Assembly: GCF_014280935.1 (NCBI RefSeq)
Contig: NZ_JACLZI010000035.1
Location: 1-64,000 of the forward strand
Reading direction: 5' to 3'
DNA length: 64,000 bases
Source: Aquibacillus kalidii
GTDB taxonomy: Bacteria > Bacillota > Bacilli > Bacillales > Amphibacillaceae
Shown here: piece by piece, positions 46,004-55,806 of the stretch
How positions within the stretch are numbered: position 1 is the stretch's first letter
Layout: every line of letters begins with the position of its first letter
The notes under the pieces: generated by a model
What the model saw: only the letters and a program-made list of their open reading frames with translations
What the model was told of the DNA's origin: nothing
The model's database searches: none
Position numbers and translations under genes: made by a program

Positions 46004-48763
46004 TTGGAAACTAAAACAGAACAAAAAAGCACTGTCTCTCTCCATAGAGATGTAGACTATTTAAGTCAATTACTGGATAACGTACTATTGCACGAGGGTG
46101 GAGAAGTATTACTTGAAAAAGTAAACAAAATTCGATCTCTTTCCATCAATTTACGTGAAACACAAGATCAAGCTATTTACAAGCAGATTAAAACAGAGAT
46201 TAATAGTTTAGACCCGTCATTACGCCAAAATGTTATACGTGCGTTTGCTATTAACTTACATTTGTTTAATATCGCAGAACAAAATTACCGCAGCCGCCGT
46301 CGTCGCGAATATCAAGCGCAGGATACGAATATTATCCAGCCAGGTTCTCTAGAAGATGGTGTTAATACATTAATCAGCAATGACGTCACACCAGATATGA
46401 TTTCAAGCTTACTCGAGACATTATCTTTAGAACTCGTAATTACTGCGCACCCTACCGAGGCTACTCGAAGGACTATTTTACAAATCCATCAGCGCATAGC
46501 TAATTTGTTAAAGTCTTGGGATTACGCTTATACTCGTTATGAGAAGAAAGTGATTCAAGAAACCATTCAAAATGAAATTACAATTCTTTGGCAAACTGAA
46601 GAAATAAGAGAAAAGAAACCTTCCGTAATGAAGGAAGTTTCAAACGGGCTTTATTATTTTGATAAGGTACTATTTGATGTGCTACCACGACTACATCAAG
46701 ATTTAGAGGATTTACTTTTTGAGAAATATAATAAGCGTTGGCAGGTGCCTTCTTTCCTACGATTCGGTTCATGGATCGGTGGGGACAGAGATGGAAATCC
46801 TAATGTGAAAGCAACGACAACATTTGAAACATTAAAAACACATCGTGCTTTAGTATTGAAAAAATATAAGCAATCATTAAAGGATTTAAAGGATCTTTTA
46901 AGTCATTCTGCAAAAAAAGTTACCATTGATGATGAAATAACTACTTCTATTAAACAAGACCAAGAAAAATTAAACGAACGCGGATGGCATAAAGAGGATG
47001 AAGTTTACCGTGTTAAAGTTTCCTTAATGCTTAAAAAGCTAGAGCTCACTGCACAAGACAGTGACTTAGGATACCAAAGTGCCGAAGAATTATTAGATGA
47101 TTTATATATGATTCAAACCAGTTTAACAAACCATCATCCTAATCACAATCCTATCAAGCTATTGCGCAAAGTAATTCGCCAAGTAGAATTATTCGGATTC
47201 CATTTAGCATCGTTAGATATTCGAAATCATAGCGGTGAGCATGAATCAGCGATCACTGAAATTTTACACAAAGTGAAAATAGCTAGCGATTATAAAGCGT
47301 TAGATGAGAAGAAAAAAGTAGATACACTAATTGAAGTACTAGAAGATCCTAGACCGATGATTTCTATCTACGATGAATTTACGGACGAGACACAAGAAGT
47401 AATTAATACGTTTAGAATGATCAAACGCGCTCAGGACACATTTGGTCAGCGAGCGATCGAGGTTTATCTAATTAGCATGACTACTTCCGTAAGTGACTTA
47501 CTTGAGGTTTTAGTACTTGCTAAGGAAGCAGGACTATACCGCGTATATCCAGATGGAAAAGTGGTAAGTCGAATTCACGTTGCACCACTTTTGGAGACGA
47601 TTGATGACTTGAAGAATGGACCAGGAATGATTGAACAGCTATTTAGTATTCCACTTTACCGCAAGCATCTAGAAGCACGTAAAGATTTACAAGAAATTAT
47701 GTTAGGATACTCTGACAGTAGTAAAGATGGTGGTACACTAACAGCTAACTGGGAATTATACAAAGCACAACAAGATATCCATGATATCGCTTCTCGCTAT
47801 GGAGTTAAATTGAAATACTTCCACGGACGCGGAGGATCATTAGGCCGTGGTGGCGGTCCGCTATATTCTAGTCTGTTATCTCAACCTCCAGTAACATTAG
47901 GAGATGGTGTGAAAATCACGGAACAAGGTGAGGTACTATCGTCTAGGTACCTATTACCTGATATAGCTTACCGTAGTTTAGAACAAGCAACATCAACTAT
48001 GATGACTGCAATTATGGGTATTAATAGTTCTACTTCAGAGCAAAGACACCTGCAATCTGCAGAGGCAGAAAAAGCGATGGATGATATCTCCACTTACGCG
48101 CTAGAGAAATATCAATCACTTGTCTTTAATGATCCAGGTTTCTTGAGTTACTTTAATCAAGCGACACCATTGCACGAGCTTGGTGACTTGAATATCGGTT
48201 CAAGACCAATGAAACGTAAAGGTAGTGACCGATTTGAGGATTTACGTGCAATCCCTTGGGTATTTGCATGGACACAAAGTCGTCAACTTCTACCAGCATG
48301 GTATGCGGCTGGTTCTGGATTACAAAGATTCATTGATGAATCTAACAATATTGAGCTATTGCAGCACATGTATAAAACATGGCCATTCTTCCAAGCTACG
48401 ATTAACAATCTGCAAATGGCTTTAATCAAAGCAGACCTTGCGACTGCTGAAGAATATACGAAAATGGTTAATGATGAAGAAGTTAGAAAACGTATTTTCG
48501 ATCAAATTACCGATGAATACAATTTGACTAAAGATATCGTTCTTAGAATAACGGGTCAAGCGGAGCTTATGGATCATAAAACAAACTTAAAAGAATCCGT
48601 CCGCTTACGAAATCCATTAGTAGATCCGCTAAACTTATTCCAGGTTGATCTCATTTCTTTACTACGCAGTGGTAGTGACGACGATAAGAAAGCAGAAGAC
48701 TTACTAACTGAGGTACTACTAACGATCAATGGTGTGGCAGCAGGACTTCGTAACACAGGTTGA
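46004..48763 (+). CDS. ppc: Phosphoenolpyruvate carboxylase
   Basis: Adds bicarbonate to PEP to give oxaloacetate, replenishing the TCA cycle. 919 aa from TTG 46004, chosen because AAAGGA lies 9 bases upstream; a GTG at 45995 is only 1 base from the same SD. Catalytic motifs are complete: VITAHPTEATRRTI, GGDRDGNP, LGYSDSSKDGG, FHGRGGSLGRGGGP, GSRPMKRK and the C-terminal RNTG. Monocistronic with a strong terminator. Confidence 0.95.
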   Translation: METKTEQKSTVSLHRDVDYLSQLLDNVLLHEGGEVLLEKVNKIRSLSINLRETQDQAIYKQIKTEINSLDPSLRQNVIRAFAINLHLFNIAEQNYRSRRRREYQAQDTNIIQPGSLEDGVNTLISNDVTPDMISSLLETLSLELVITAHPTEATRRTILQIHQRIANLLKSWDYAYTRYEKKVIQETIQNEITILWQTEEIREKKPSVMKEVSNGLYYFDKVLFDVLPRLHQDLEDLLFEKYNKRWQVPSFLRFGSWIGGDRDGNPNVKATTTFETLKTHRALVLKKYKQSLKDLKDLLSHSAKKVTIDDEITTSIKQDQEKLNERGWHKEDEVYRVKVSLMLKKLELTAQDSDLGYQSAEELLDDLYMIQTSLTNHHPNHNPIKLLRKVIRQVELFGFHLASLDIRNHSGEHESAITEILHKVKIASDYKALDEKKKVDTLIEVLEDPRPMISIYDEFTDETQEVINTFRMIKRAQDTFGQRAIEVYLISMTTSVSDLLEVLVLAKEAGLYRVYPDGKVVSRIHVAPLLETIDDLKNGPGMIEQLFSIPLYRKHLEARKDLQEIMLGYSDSSKDGGTLTANWELYKAQQDIHDIASRYGVKLKYFHGRGGSLGRGGGPLYSSLLSQPPVTLGDGVKITEQGEVLSSRYLLPDIAYRSLEQATSTMMTAIMGINSSTSEQRHLQSAEAEKAMDDISTYALEKYQSLVFNDPGFLSYFNQATPLHELGDLNIGSRPMKRKGSDRFEDLRAIPWVFAWTQSRQLLPAWYAAGSGLQRFIDESNNIELLQHMYKTWPFFQATINNLQMALIKADLATAEEYTKMVNDEEVRKRIFDQITDEYNLTKDIVLRITGQAELMDHKTNLKESVRLRNPLVDPLNLFQVDLISLLRSGSDDDKKAEDLLTEVLLTINGVAAGLRNTG

Positions 48764-48781
48764 TTTAGATTACACTAACAC

Positions 48782-48824
48782 AAGACTGATTCATGGTTAA
48801 CGCCATGGAATCAGTCTTTTTTTT
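48782..48824 (+). terminator. Terminator of ppc
   Basis: AAGACTGATTCATGG pairs with CCATGGAATCAGTCTT, followed by eight T. Confidence 0.85.
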
Positions 48825-49106
48825 AGCTATAACAAAAACATCCTCTTTCAACTTCAATTTTAACACTCAACCATTTATTAAAATTACGAATTAGCAATAA
48901 ACAGTTTCCCCACTTAGTTTGTTTACCCTTCTAACCTAAGTGCTTCTGTTCGTCCCCTCAAAGCGGACATCTCAATGCCAGTAATCCTTTAGTTCAATAA
49001 AAACAACAACAAACCTAATCCTGTCATGTCATGTATCAATTAATTATATTTCTCATACAAATAATAATAGTCAACACCTAATTGTTACAAATTTTCGAAT
49101 TAAATG
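48825..49106. other. 282-bp gap, nothing recognised
   Basis: AT-rich spacer between the ppc terminator and the promoter at 49107. No structure or frame was found. Confidence 0.5.
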
Positions 49107-49135
49107 TTACATTTTTGTGAACATGATGGTATAAT
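49107..49135 (+). promoter_or_regulatory. Sigma-A-type promoter of the 99-aa membrane protein
   Basis: TTACAT and TATAAT are 17 bp apart, with the start codon about 57 bp downstream. Confidence 0.7.
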
Positions 49136-49191
49136 AAATGTAAACACTTACAAAACTATAATAAAGCAACAATTCCAAGGAGGATTTTGAC

Positions 49192-49491
49192 ATGGATGTA
49201 TTATTGATATTCTTATTGATCTTTAGTGTAACACCATTGGTTTTATGGGCTGACAATTGGAAAAAAACAGCGATTGTCCAAATTCCGTTAGTTCTTGGAT
49301 CTTGGTTTGTATTTATGAAATTTGTGACAACTGGAATTGACCCAAGTCAATTTTATTTGTGGATTATATTCTATGGAAACATTTTATATGGCCATATCGC
49401 ATTTACCATCATGCTTTTAGAAGCAAGAAAATCGCTAAAACTCCGTGGAGATTACCTTACATCAAGGCGGATGACTTTGTCTAGGAACTAA
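49192..49491 (+). CDS. Small membrane protein, 99 aa
   Basis: Three hydrophobic helices (about 3-18, 27-45 and 53-78) and a basic tail. SD AAGGAGG with ATG 7 bases downstream, plus its own promoter and terminator, show that it is a real gene. Not recognised. Confidence 0.7.
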   Translation: MDVLLIFLLIFSVTPLVLWADNWKKTAIVQIPLVLGSWFVFMKFVTTGIDPSQFYLWIIFYGNILYGHIAFTIMLLEARKSLKLRGDYLTSRRMTLSRN

Positions 49492-49515
49492 CTTTTTTAA
49501 AAAAAACCAAAAAAT

Positions 49516-49548
49516 AAACCCCCTCAATACGATTTATCGAGGGGGTTT
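49516..49548 (+). terminator. Terminator of the 99-aa membrane protein gene
   Basis: AAACCCCCTC..GAGGGGGTTT is a 10-bp stem followed by TTTC. Confidence 0.8.
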
Positions 49549-49557
49549 CTATGTATG

Positions 49558-49643
49558 ATCGCATGGGAGACAAAATCACTTGGGAGGTCATTTTGGTCAA
49601 ACAATCCATGCGATTTCTGGGTGAATTCATGCTAATCACCCAG
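49558..49643. other. Nested inverted-repeat element of unknown type
   Basis: ATCGCATGG (49558-49566) pairs with CCATGCGAT (49606-49614) around an inner hairpin CAAAAT..ATTTTG (49571-49595). A second hairpin CTGGGTGA/TCACCCAG is at 49617-49643. It follows the terminator of the 99-aa gene and no gene adjoins it. It could be a structured RNA or a small mobile repeat. Confidence 0.4.
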
Positions 49644-50037
49644 GTAGTTTAAGCTAATATTTTAGCTTCTATATTAGTTATAACAATAAAATTGTTATTT
49701 GTCATACATCTAAAGTCGGAGTTTTTATCCGCTTTTTGGTGGATCCCTTTATTACGATAGAATTAATGTTGTTAGGGGATTATTACCACCCTTAGTTATA
49801 CAGCCTCTCTAAACTAAAAACTTCTAGAAAGATTATCCTCTCCTCTTCTTATTACCACACTTTTATATACTTAAAACATAATAAGAAAAATAGTCCTATT
49901 TTAAGTGACAGTAAACATCGATCAAGATTATAATGGTATTTTAAGGGTAAAAGAAGATGAAAACGATGGACCAAGTAAACTACTTTAGTTAATCCATCTA
50001 ACTATCCTTTCATGACATTTGTATTATTTTTTGCAGA

Positions 50038-50394
50038 ATGTCAATCATGTGTGGATATCCAATTCCCTTCATCTCCACTTTTTCAATGCTTTATGAAATT
50101 CTAATCAAGAGTTCGCATTGGCTAGAACTGTATTCTTCTATGTTCTTTGTAAGTGGTATCGCAATTTCATCCTTACTCCTATCTCATTGATTGGCCAACT
50201 CGGGGGAAAATCAAAGGGACTAGTCACTTTGATTTACACACTTGTATTATTCATGGGTACGAGCGTCGGTCCGATTATATCTGTTCATTTATCAGACTAA
50301 CGGCATACATTCATTGCCTTTTTACGCTTTTGTGGGACTTCTTACCATTGCCTTCCTACTGGCAAACTTTATAACAATAAAAGCGCCTGAATAA
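50038..50394 (+). pseudogene. MFS transporter C-terminal remnant with frameshifts
   Basis: Three segments in different frames read like the last third of an MFS transporter: MSIMCGYPIPFISTF with HWLELYSSMFFVSGIAISSL (to 50190), then LIGQLGGKSKGLVTLIYTLV and LFMGTSVGPII, then GIHSLPFYAFVGLLTIAFLL with ANFITIKAPE ending at 50394. The frame changes at about 50180 and 50295. The N-terminal half is absent. Confidence 0.75.
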
Positions 50395-50457
50395 TAACAA
50401 AGATAAGATCAATCCTAATTGGTATAGTTACCTTACATACATATTGGAGGGAGAAAC

Positions 50458-51684
50458 ATGCACGAATTCAATGAAGTATTCATACAATTACTAATCCTGT
50501 TGGCAATATCCATCACTGTAATTGGTATAGCCAAACGCTTGAATCTACAGTACACAATTGCACTGGTTTTTGTCGGGCTAATTTTAGGTATCACTGACGT
50601 TCCAATCCCACTAATGAATGATGCAGAAGTATTCATTACACAATCAGAGGTTTTTCAAGCTATTATTATTTCGTTATTTTTGCCAATCTTACTTGGTGAT
50701 GCGACTTTGAAGCTACCATTTCACCATTTACTTCAATATAAAAAAGAAGTAGCATCTATGGCACTTGCAGGTACTTTTCTTTCATTTATCGTAATTGGAT
50801 TTACCTCCCACTTTATCATCGGGCTATCCATTCCAGTTGCCTTTACATTCGCAGCCTTGATGAGCGCGACTGACCCTATCAGTGTACTGTCGATTTTTAA
50901 ATCAGTCGGGGTATCCAAGAAAATTTCTACTGTAATGGAAGGGGAATCTTTATTCAACGACGGGATTGCTGTTGTCCTTTTCCAAATTTCTTCTATTTAT
51001 TTGTTATCTTATATAGAGCTAGGTTGGCAAGGTTTAGGCAACGGGATTTTCATGTTTTTAAAGTTTAGTATTGGTGGTGCCTTGTTAGGGATAGTGTTAG
51101 GCTATATTTTCTCGCAAATTATTAGGCTATACGATGACTACCCTTACGAAATTGCCATTTCTGCCTTACTATTCTTTGGAAGTTATTTTATAGCTGAACA
51201 TATTCATGTATCAGGGGTAATTGCAGTAGTTGCTGGTGGATTTGTGTTCGGTGACTATGGTGGTAAAATTGGGATGTCTAAAGAAACAAAAACGAACATT
51301 AATACGTTTTGGGATGTCATCACCCTAATTGCAAACTCGATTATTTTCTTATTGATCGGCCTAGAAATTAGAAATATAGACTTTACAGGACATTGGGATA
51401 TTATTGCCCTTGCTATTCTAATTGTATTACTCGGAAGACTTGTAGCACTCTACGTTAGTACATTGCATACGAAAGAGTTAAACCGTAAAGAACGGATTCT
51501 CCTAAATTGGGGTGGGTTAAAAGGGAGCTTGTCCATTGCACTTGCGTTAAGCTTGCCTTACAGCTTTGAAGGAAGAGAAACCGTTTTGTTACTTACTTTC
51601 TCTGTTGTGTTATTTTCGTTAATAATACAAGGTCTGACAATTAAGCCTTTAATAAAGAAGCTTGGTTTATCAACTAAAAATTAA
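50458..51684 (+). CDS. Na+/H+ antiporter, CPA1 (NhaP-like) family
   Basis: 408-aa multi-span cation/proton antiporter with about 12 helices and the CPA1 core ATDPISVLSIFKSVGVSKK together with GESLFNDGIAVVLFQ. It exports Na+ (or Li+/K+) in exchange for H+ and supports salt and pH tolerance. The C-terminus is short, without a TrkA domain. SD GGAGGGAG. Monocistronic with a terminator downstream. Confidence 0.88.
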   Translation: MHEFNEVFIQLLILLAISITVIGIAKRLNLQYTIALVFVGLILGITDVPIPLMNDAEVFITQSEVFQAIIISLFLPILLGDATLKLPFHHLLQYKKEVASMALAGTFLSFIVIGFTSHFIIGLSIPVAFTFAALMSATDPISVLSIFKSVGVSKKISTVMEGESLFNDGIAVVLFQISSIYLLSYIELGWQGLGNGIFMFLKFSIGGALLGIVLGYIFSQIIRLYDDYPYEIAISALLFFGSYFIAEHIHVSGVIAVVAGGFVFGDYGGKIGMSKETKTNINTFWDVITLIANSIIFLLIGLEIRNIDFTGHWDIIALAILIVLLGRLVALYVSTLHTKELNRKERILLNWGGLKGSLSIALALSLPYSFEGRETVLLLTFSVVLFSLIIQGLTIKPLIKKLGLSTKN

Positions 51685-51713
51685 ACACTCTCCGTACAAA
51701 ACAGATAAAAGTA

Positions 51714-51742
51714 AGCCCTTCGCTACCTATTAACGAAGGGCT
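51714..51742 (+). terminator. Terminator of the antiporter gene
   Basis: AGCCCTTCG and CGAAGGGCT form a 9-bp stem with an 11-base loop, T-rich flank CTATTTATTATT. Likely shared with the convergent RDD gene. Confidence 0.75.
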
Positions 51743-51749
51743 CTATTTA

Positions 51750-52265
51750 TTATTCAACCAATTCACTTGAGTTAGAATCGATAACATCTCTGTTCACTAC
51801 ATACGTTTTGCATAAAAAGTCATGAAGCGATTTATGCTGAAAGTCGAAAAAAATCATAACATAACCAAGAAAGCATAATGCAGAAGAAATGAAATAAGCA
51901 TAAAAACGGAGCAATGAACGAATAAACGTAATCTGGTTGCCATCCCCATCCACAACCACGGCACCAATTGACATCTTTCCTAGCGTTCCTCTTAATGGAG
52001 AAGCTGTCATACCAGCATAGTAGAGCGAGATGAGTAGAAAAAGTAGATAAAAGTTGGCGATTTCTAGCACTAAAATACTGAGGATGAGACTATCAATGCA
52101 AAAAGCAAACAGGCGCTTTTGGAAACCAATAAATGTTTCCTCCTCATTTTGTTCGCTTTGATGCTTCAATGGAGTTAAATCAGAATGTTGACTATCATTC
52201 CGATTAGAATATCTTACCTCATTATAGAGTTTCTGCCATTCTATAAGCCGTTTACTCTTTTCCAC
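51750..52265 (-). CDS. RDD family membrane protein
   Basis: 171 aa with a charged N-terminal tail (about 1-45) and an RDD domain of three helices (FAFCIDSLILSILVLEIANF; RGTLGKMSIGAVVVDGDGNQ). Family members are poorly understood; some relate to Na+/H+ exchange, which is interesting beside the CPA1 antiporter. GTG start with AAAGGA upstream. Confidence 0.75.
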   Translation of the reverse strand: MEKSKRLIEWQKLYNEVRYSNRNDSQHSDLTPLKHQSEQNEEETFIGFQKRLFAFCIDSLILSILVLEIANFYLLFLLISLYYAGMTASPLRGTLGKMSIGAVVVDGDGNQITFIRSLLRFYAYFISSALCFLGYVMIFFDFQHKSLHDFLCKTYVVNRDVIDSNSSELVE

Positions 52266-52411
52266 ACCACTCAGATCCTTTCAGCCTTATTGTCTAATAA
52301 TAGCATAATTAGCACGAAAACTCTTGTCGATTGTTACTAACTGATCGGTGAGAACTAACGTTGCGGGTTCAAAAAAAGACTAGCCCCGTGTGAGGCAAGC
52401 CTTTTTGACCA

Positions 52412-52912
52412 TTATTCTTTAGAGATAACCTTTGCAATAACCTGCTCACCTGCTGAAACTGTTCCTGATGTGTTAGATTCAGCAATTTCGAAGTCATCTC
52501 CATTTAACACAATAATTGGTGTAATGGTGTTGTATCCGCTATTGTTTATTTGTTCTAAATTAAAGTCAGCTAATACATCGCCTTGTTTTACTTTTTGACC
52601 TGCTGACACCTTAATATCAAAGCCTTCACCTTTCAAATTGACCGTTTCGAGCCCCATATGTATGAGCAACTCTACGCCTTCATTTGATCGGAAGGAGATC
52701 GCATGTTTTGTATTAAAGACATCTACAACTTCTCCATCTAGAGGTGAAACAACCTTGTTATCCGTCGGCTTTATCGCTAGGCCATCCCCCATCATTTTTT
52801 CCGCAAATACTTTATCAGGGACATCTTCTAGTGGGACTACGGTTCCTGTTAGTGGTGCTACAAGTATTGTATCCTTTGGTTCCTTATTCTTTTTAAATAG
52901 TGATTTAAACAA
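52412..52912 (-). CDS. Glucose-type PTS EIIA protein (YpqE/Crr-like)
   Basis: Soluble EIIA of the glucose family, 166 aa from TTG 52912 (AGGAGG 8 bases upstream), matching B. subtilis YpqE length. The active-site His85 lies in LLIHMGLETVNLKG, with His70 as the second conserved His. It accepts phosphate from HPr and can serve EIIBC proteins that lack an EIIA domain. No partner EIIBC lies nearby. Confidence 0.87.
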   Translation of the reverse strand: MFKSLFKKNKEPKDTILVAPLTGTVVPLEDVPDKVFAEKMMGDGLAIKPTDNKVVSPLDGEVVDVFNTKHAISFRSNEGVELLIHMGLETVNLKGEGFDIKVSAGQKVKQGDVLADFNLEQINNSGYNTITPIIVLNGDDFEIAESNTSGTVSAGEQVIAKVISKE

Positions 52913-53082
52913 GTGGATTCCTCCTAAGATCTTAGTCCATAGAAATAAGCAATTAGATTCCTTATATTTTTCATTGGTTACACTTGCAATTCTCAAATAG
53001 ATTAATTTGCTTTAAGTACATTATACTACTTGTATATACATCAAGTAAATCATTCCTACCTACCATAGATATTCCTCTTCTA

Positions 53083-53727
53083 CTAAGTATTAAACCACAA
53101 TAAAATTTGATAACCAATATAAACAGATTGCACAAAAAATACAGTTCCCCAAATAACAGCTGGTATTAATGTCGCCTTCTGTAAATTAGTTGCATCTCCT
53201 GCATTTTTAGGTTCAAAGAAACTTATTCTCAAAATATGACTGGCACTAAGGATTGATTCTACAAGGATAATCGCGGCTAACATATAACTAATATGAATAA
53301 TAAGTATATCCATCGAGTGATTCAAGAGCAGCCAAATCAATATTACGAATGAACTAGTCCAAAGAAACCCAAATACGTTTCTAATCCACAAAACACTAGC
53401 TATAGCTGCAATAACTAAGTAAAGTGTTAGAACAGCAGAATAGCGCCCTTCGTTTAATAAATAAAATAATAACAGTGCTGTTATCGATGCTCCAGTGTAC
53501 CCTGCATAGGCTGTTAAAACTCTACTTATCCAAGAAGCATTACTTGTAATCGCATATCCAGATGTATCTCTATTTAATGCTATTCGGTGACCCTTCCCAC
53601 CCGTAACACTAGCGATAACAACATGCCATATTTCATGTGTAATCGTATTAATTAATCTTATATAAGTTCCGATAAATGGCGTTTTTATTAATATAATTGC
53701 TCCTATCATATAGTAAATTAGGTTCAC
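53083..53727 (-). CDS. M50-like membrane metallopeptidase
   Basis: 214-aa multi-span protein with zinc motif HEIWH (31-35) in the first helices, typical of M50B-like peptidases, plus about five more helices. GTG 53727 is chosen because AAGGAAGG lies upstream; the ATG 33 bases earlier lacks one. Substrate unknown; a site-2-type role in regulated proteolysis is possible but a second metal-ligand motif is not obvious. Confidence 0.7.
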   Translation of the reverse strand: MNLIYYMIGAIILIKTPFIGTYIRLINTITHEIWHVVIASVTGGKGHRIALNRDTSGYAITSNASWISRVLTAYAGYTGASITALLLFYLLNEGRYSAVLTLYLVIAAIASVLWIRNVFGFLWTSSFVILIWLLLNHSMDILIIHISYMLAAIILVESILSASHILRISFFEPKNAGDATNLQKATLIPAVIWGTVFFVQSVYIGYQILLWFNT

Positions 53728-53961
53728 CCTGAATCCTTCCTTCGAATTGATTATTACCATACATTTTTCCCACTTTTAATAAAAGTTAAAACGTCTGTTT
53801 CTAAGTCATAACGGTAAACACATGTTTCATAAGAAAGAATATACTGAATTAACTATGCTACCAGCTAATAATCCATAAACATATCCCCTAATAAAATATC
53901 CAGATTGCCTTAAAGGTAGTACCTAATCCCAACGCCCTAAATAATGGGAAGGAGTACAAAG

Positions 53962-54534
53962 ATGATAATGGAGGATGACTTTTCTTTCGTAGATGGGCAA
54001 CCATTTATGAATCTTTCAAAAGACAACATGTCCTTTGAAGATGTTTTCACACATATTGTACAATTTATGAAACAAGACCCAAAGGGCAATTATCGCCTAA
54101 TGGTCGGAACCGATTCCCAGGTTCATAAATTTCATACACTTTTTATCACAGGAATTGTGATCCAAAGAAAAGGCAAAGGTGCATGGGCTTGTATTGTTCC
54201 AATCAAATTCAAGCGCAAATATTTAAACCTTCATGAAAAAATCTCTATGGAAACAACACTTACAGAACAAGTTGCCTATCTGTTTACGAAAGAACATAAA
54301 AACAAATTAATAGATATTATTTTACCTAATTTGTACAAAGGCAGTTCCTTTACGATGGAAGGCCATATTGACGTAGGATTAGAAAAAAGGTCGTTAACAC
54401 GCTTTATTGCTAGTGAGATGATGGCAAGAATTGAGTCTGCAGGACTTGAACCTGTAGTCAAACCTGAATCGATTGTTGCTTCTGGTTATGCAAACAGATA
54501 TACGAAATACCCGAAAAAGTTTCTAAAGTTTTAG
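53962..54534 (+). CDS. ykuK: YkuK-type RNase H-like protein
   Basis: 190-aa cytoplasmic DUF458 protein. MSFEDVFTHIVQFMKQDPKG and LMVGTDSQVHKFHTLFITGI place the RNase H-like fold acids; SLTRFIASEMMARIESAG follows. ATG 53962 is chosen because AAGGAG lies 7 bases upstream; an ATG 18 bases earlier lacks an SD. Molecular function unknown, though the gene is conserved in Bacillaceae. Confidence 0.85.
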   Translation: MIMEDDFSFVDGQPFMNLSKDNMSFEDVFTHIVQFMKQDPKGNYRLMVGTDSQVHKFHTLFITGIVIQRKGKGAWACIVPIKFKRKYLNLHEKISMETTLTEQVAYLFTKEHKNKLIDIILPNLYKGSSFTMEGHIDVGLEKRSLTRFIASEMMARIESAGLEPVVKPESIVASGYANRYTKYPKKFLKF

Positions 54535-54539
54535 AACGG

Positions 54540-54588
54540 TAGAAGAGAGTATCTCAACATCCATGAGATACTCTCTTCTACTTTTTAT
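54540..54588 (+). terminator. Terminator of ykuK
   Basis: TAGAAGAGAGTATCTCA and its complement form a perfect 17-bp stem with a 7-base loop, followed by CTTTTTATTT. Confidence 0.9.
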
Positions 54589-54608
54589 TTGTGCTATTTT
54601 TGTCTATT

Positions 54609-54720
54609 GACGCATTCCTTTGAAATAATGGTTGATATAGCCTTTGAATTGACGCAAATATCACCTAACACACGCAATAAACTGTCAAAGCAACGCATAT
54701 CTGTTTTTTGATGACGCATT
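54609..54720. repeat. Phased GACGCAT array C (six units, 20-21 bp period)
   Basis: CGCA cores start at 54611, 54653, 54673, 54694 and 54715; the position expected between the first two (54632) holds a degenerate TTGATAT. The implied steps are 21, 21, 20, 21 and 21 bp. Spacers are unrelated. It lies after the ykuK terminator and before the fruR promoter. Confidence 0.8.
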
Positions 54721-54909
54721 TTATTAGATTCGGGAACAATACAACGGTGTAAAGATAAGACCTGAAAATATAGGATGAAAACTTAAACAATCTGAACGTC
54801 ACCACGATCAGAAATGACTGTTTTTGATTATTTTTCACTTTTATTAACTTAAATCCTTTCGCTATTTTAATGTTTTTGAAATAAAATGATTGTTTATGAA
54901 AGAAAGTGA

Positions 54910-54938
54910 TTGATTTTTGTAAGCGCTTGAGTTAATAT
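54910..54938 (+). promoter_or_regulatory. fruR promoter with cre-like overlap
   Basis: TTGATT and TAATAT are 17 bp apart. TGTAAGCGCTTGAG in the spacer has a strong cre core (GTAAGCGCTT) but mismatches at its end, so CcpA control is possible only. Confidence 0.6.
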
Positions 54939-55028
54939 ATAATCAAAGAAACCAAAACAAGAAATATAAAATCAAATATTAAATGTAACCGCTTTTAAAA
55001 TGTACTGGTAAAGAAAGGTGTGTTAAGA

Positions 55029-55781
55029 GTGTTAACAATTGAACGACAATCAAAAATTCTGGAACTATTAAATAAAAAAGATTTTGTAACAATCCAAGAA
55101 CTTGTTGACCAACTATCCTCTTCCGAATCAACTATACGTCGAGATCTAAGTCAATTAGAAAAGGAAAAAAAATTACGTCGAGTACATGGTGGTGCCTCTA
55201 ATTTACATCAAAAAGGAGAGGAACCTAGTTTAACTGAAAAATCCACCAAGTATTTGAAAGAAAAGGATGTAATCGCAAGCAATGCTGCAGGACTTGTACA
55301 AAATGGTGACTGTATTTTCTTAGACGCTGGTACAACAACGTATCAAATGATCAAGCACTTATCAGCAAAGGATATCACAGTTGTAACGAATGGGTTAAAT
55401 CTAGCCCAAGCATTACTAGAGCTAGAAATTGACACTCATTTAATTGGTGGATTAATCAAAAGAAAGACAAATGCATTAATAGGACCAAAGGCTACCGAGA
55501 CATTATCACAATTTAGATTTGATAAAAGCTTTATCGGTGTAAACGGCATTCATTTAGATTTTGGTTATACGACACCGGATCCTCAAGAGGCAGCTGTTAA
55601 AGCACTTGCCGTCAATCTTGGACAAAAAGTTTATGTCCTGGCCGACGCTAGCAAATTCCAGGAAGTTACCTTTTCTAAAGTATCTGATTTAAAAAATGCC
55701 ATTATTATTACAAACCAACTAGACTTAGAGACATACAACGAATTTAGTTCTGAAACCGAAGTTAAAATGGTTAACATTTAA
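55029..55781 (+). CDS. fruR: DeoR-family fructose operon repressor
   Basis: 250-aa repressor. The N-terminal winged helix (TIQELVDQLSSSESTIRRDL) and the DeoR sugar-phosphate-binding domain (GGLIKRKTNALIGP; GVNGIHLDFGYTTPD) are clear. GTG 55029 follows AAAGG by 10 bases; an in-frame GTG at 55020 is the alternative. In B. subtilis it precedes fruK and fruA and responds to fructose-1-phosphate. Here fruA follows directly, 25 bp on. Confidence 0.88.
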   Translation: MLTIERQSKILELLNKKDFVTIQELVDQLSSSESTIRRDLSQLEKEKKLRRVHGGASNLHQKGEEPSLTEKSTKYLKEKDVIASNAAGLVQNGDCIFLDAGTTTYQMIKHLSAKDITVVTNGLNLAQALLELEIDTHLIGGLIKRKTNALIGPKATETLSQFRFDKSFIGVNGIHLDFGYTTPDPQEAAVKALAVNLGQKVYVLADASKFQEVTFSKVSDLKNAIIITNQLDLETYNEFSSETEVKMVNI

Positions 55782-55806
55782 CTTTCACGCTTAGGAGGCA
55801 AGTACA

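Noticed and set aside
50153-50374. 73-residue plus-strand frame near the MFS remnant
   Set aside because: It is another frame of the same decayed transporter and holds no continuous match to a protein.
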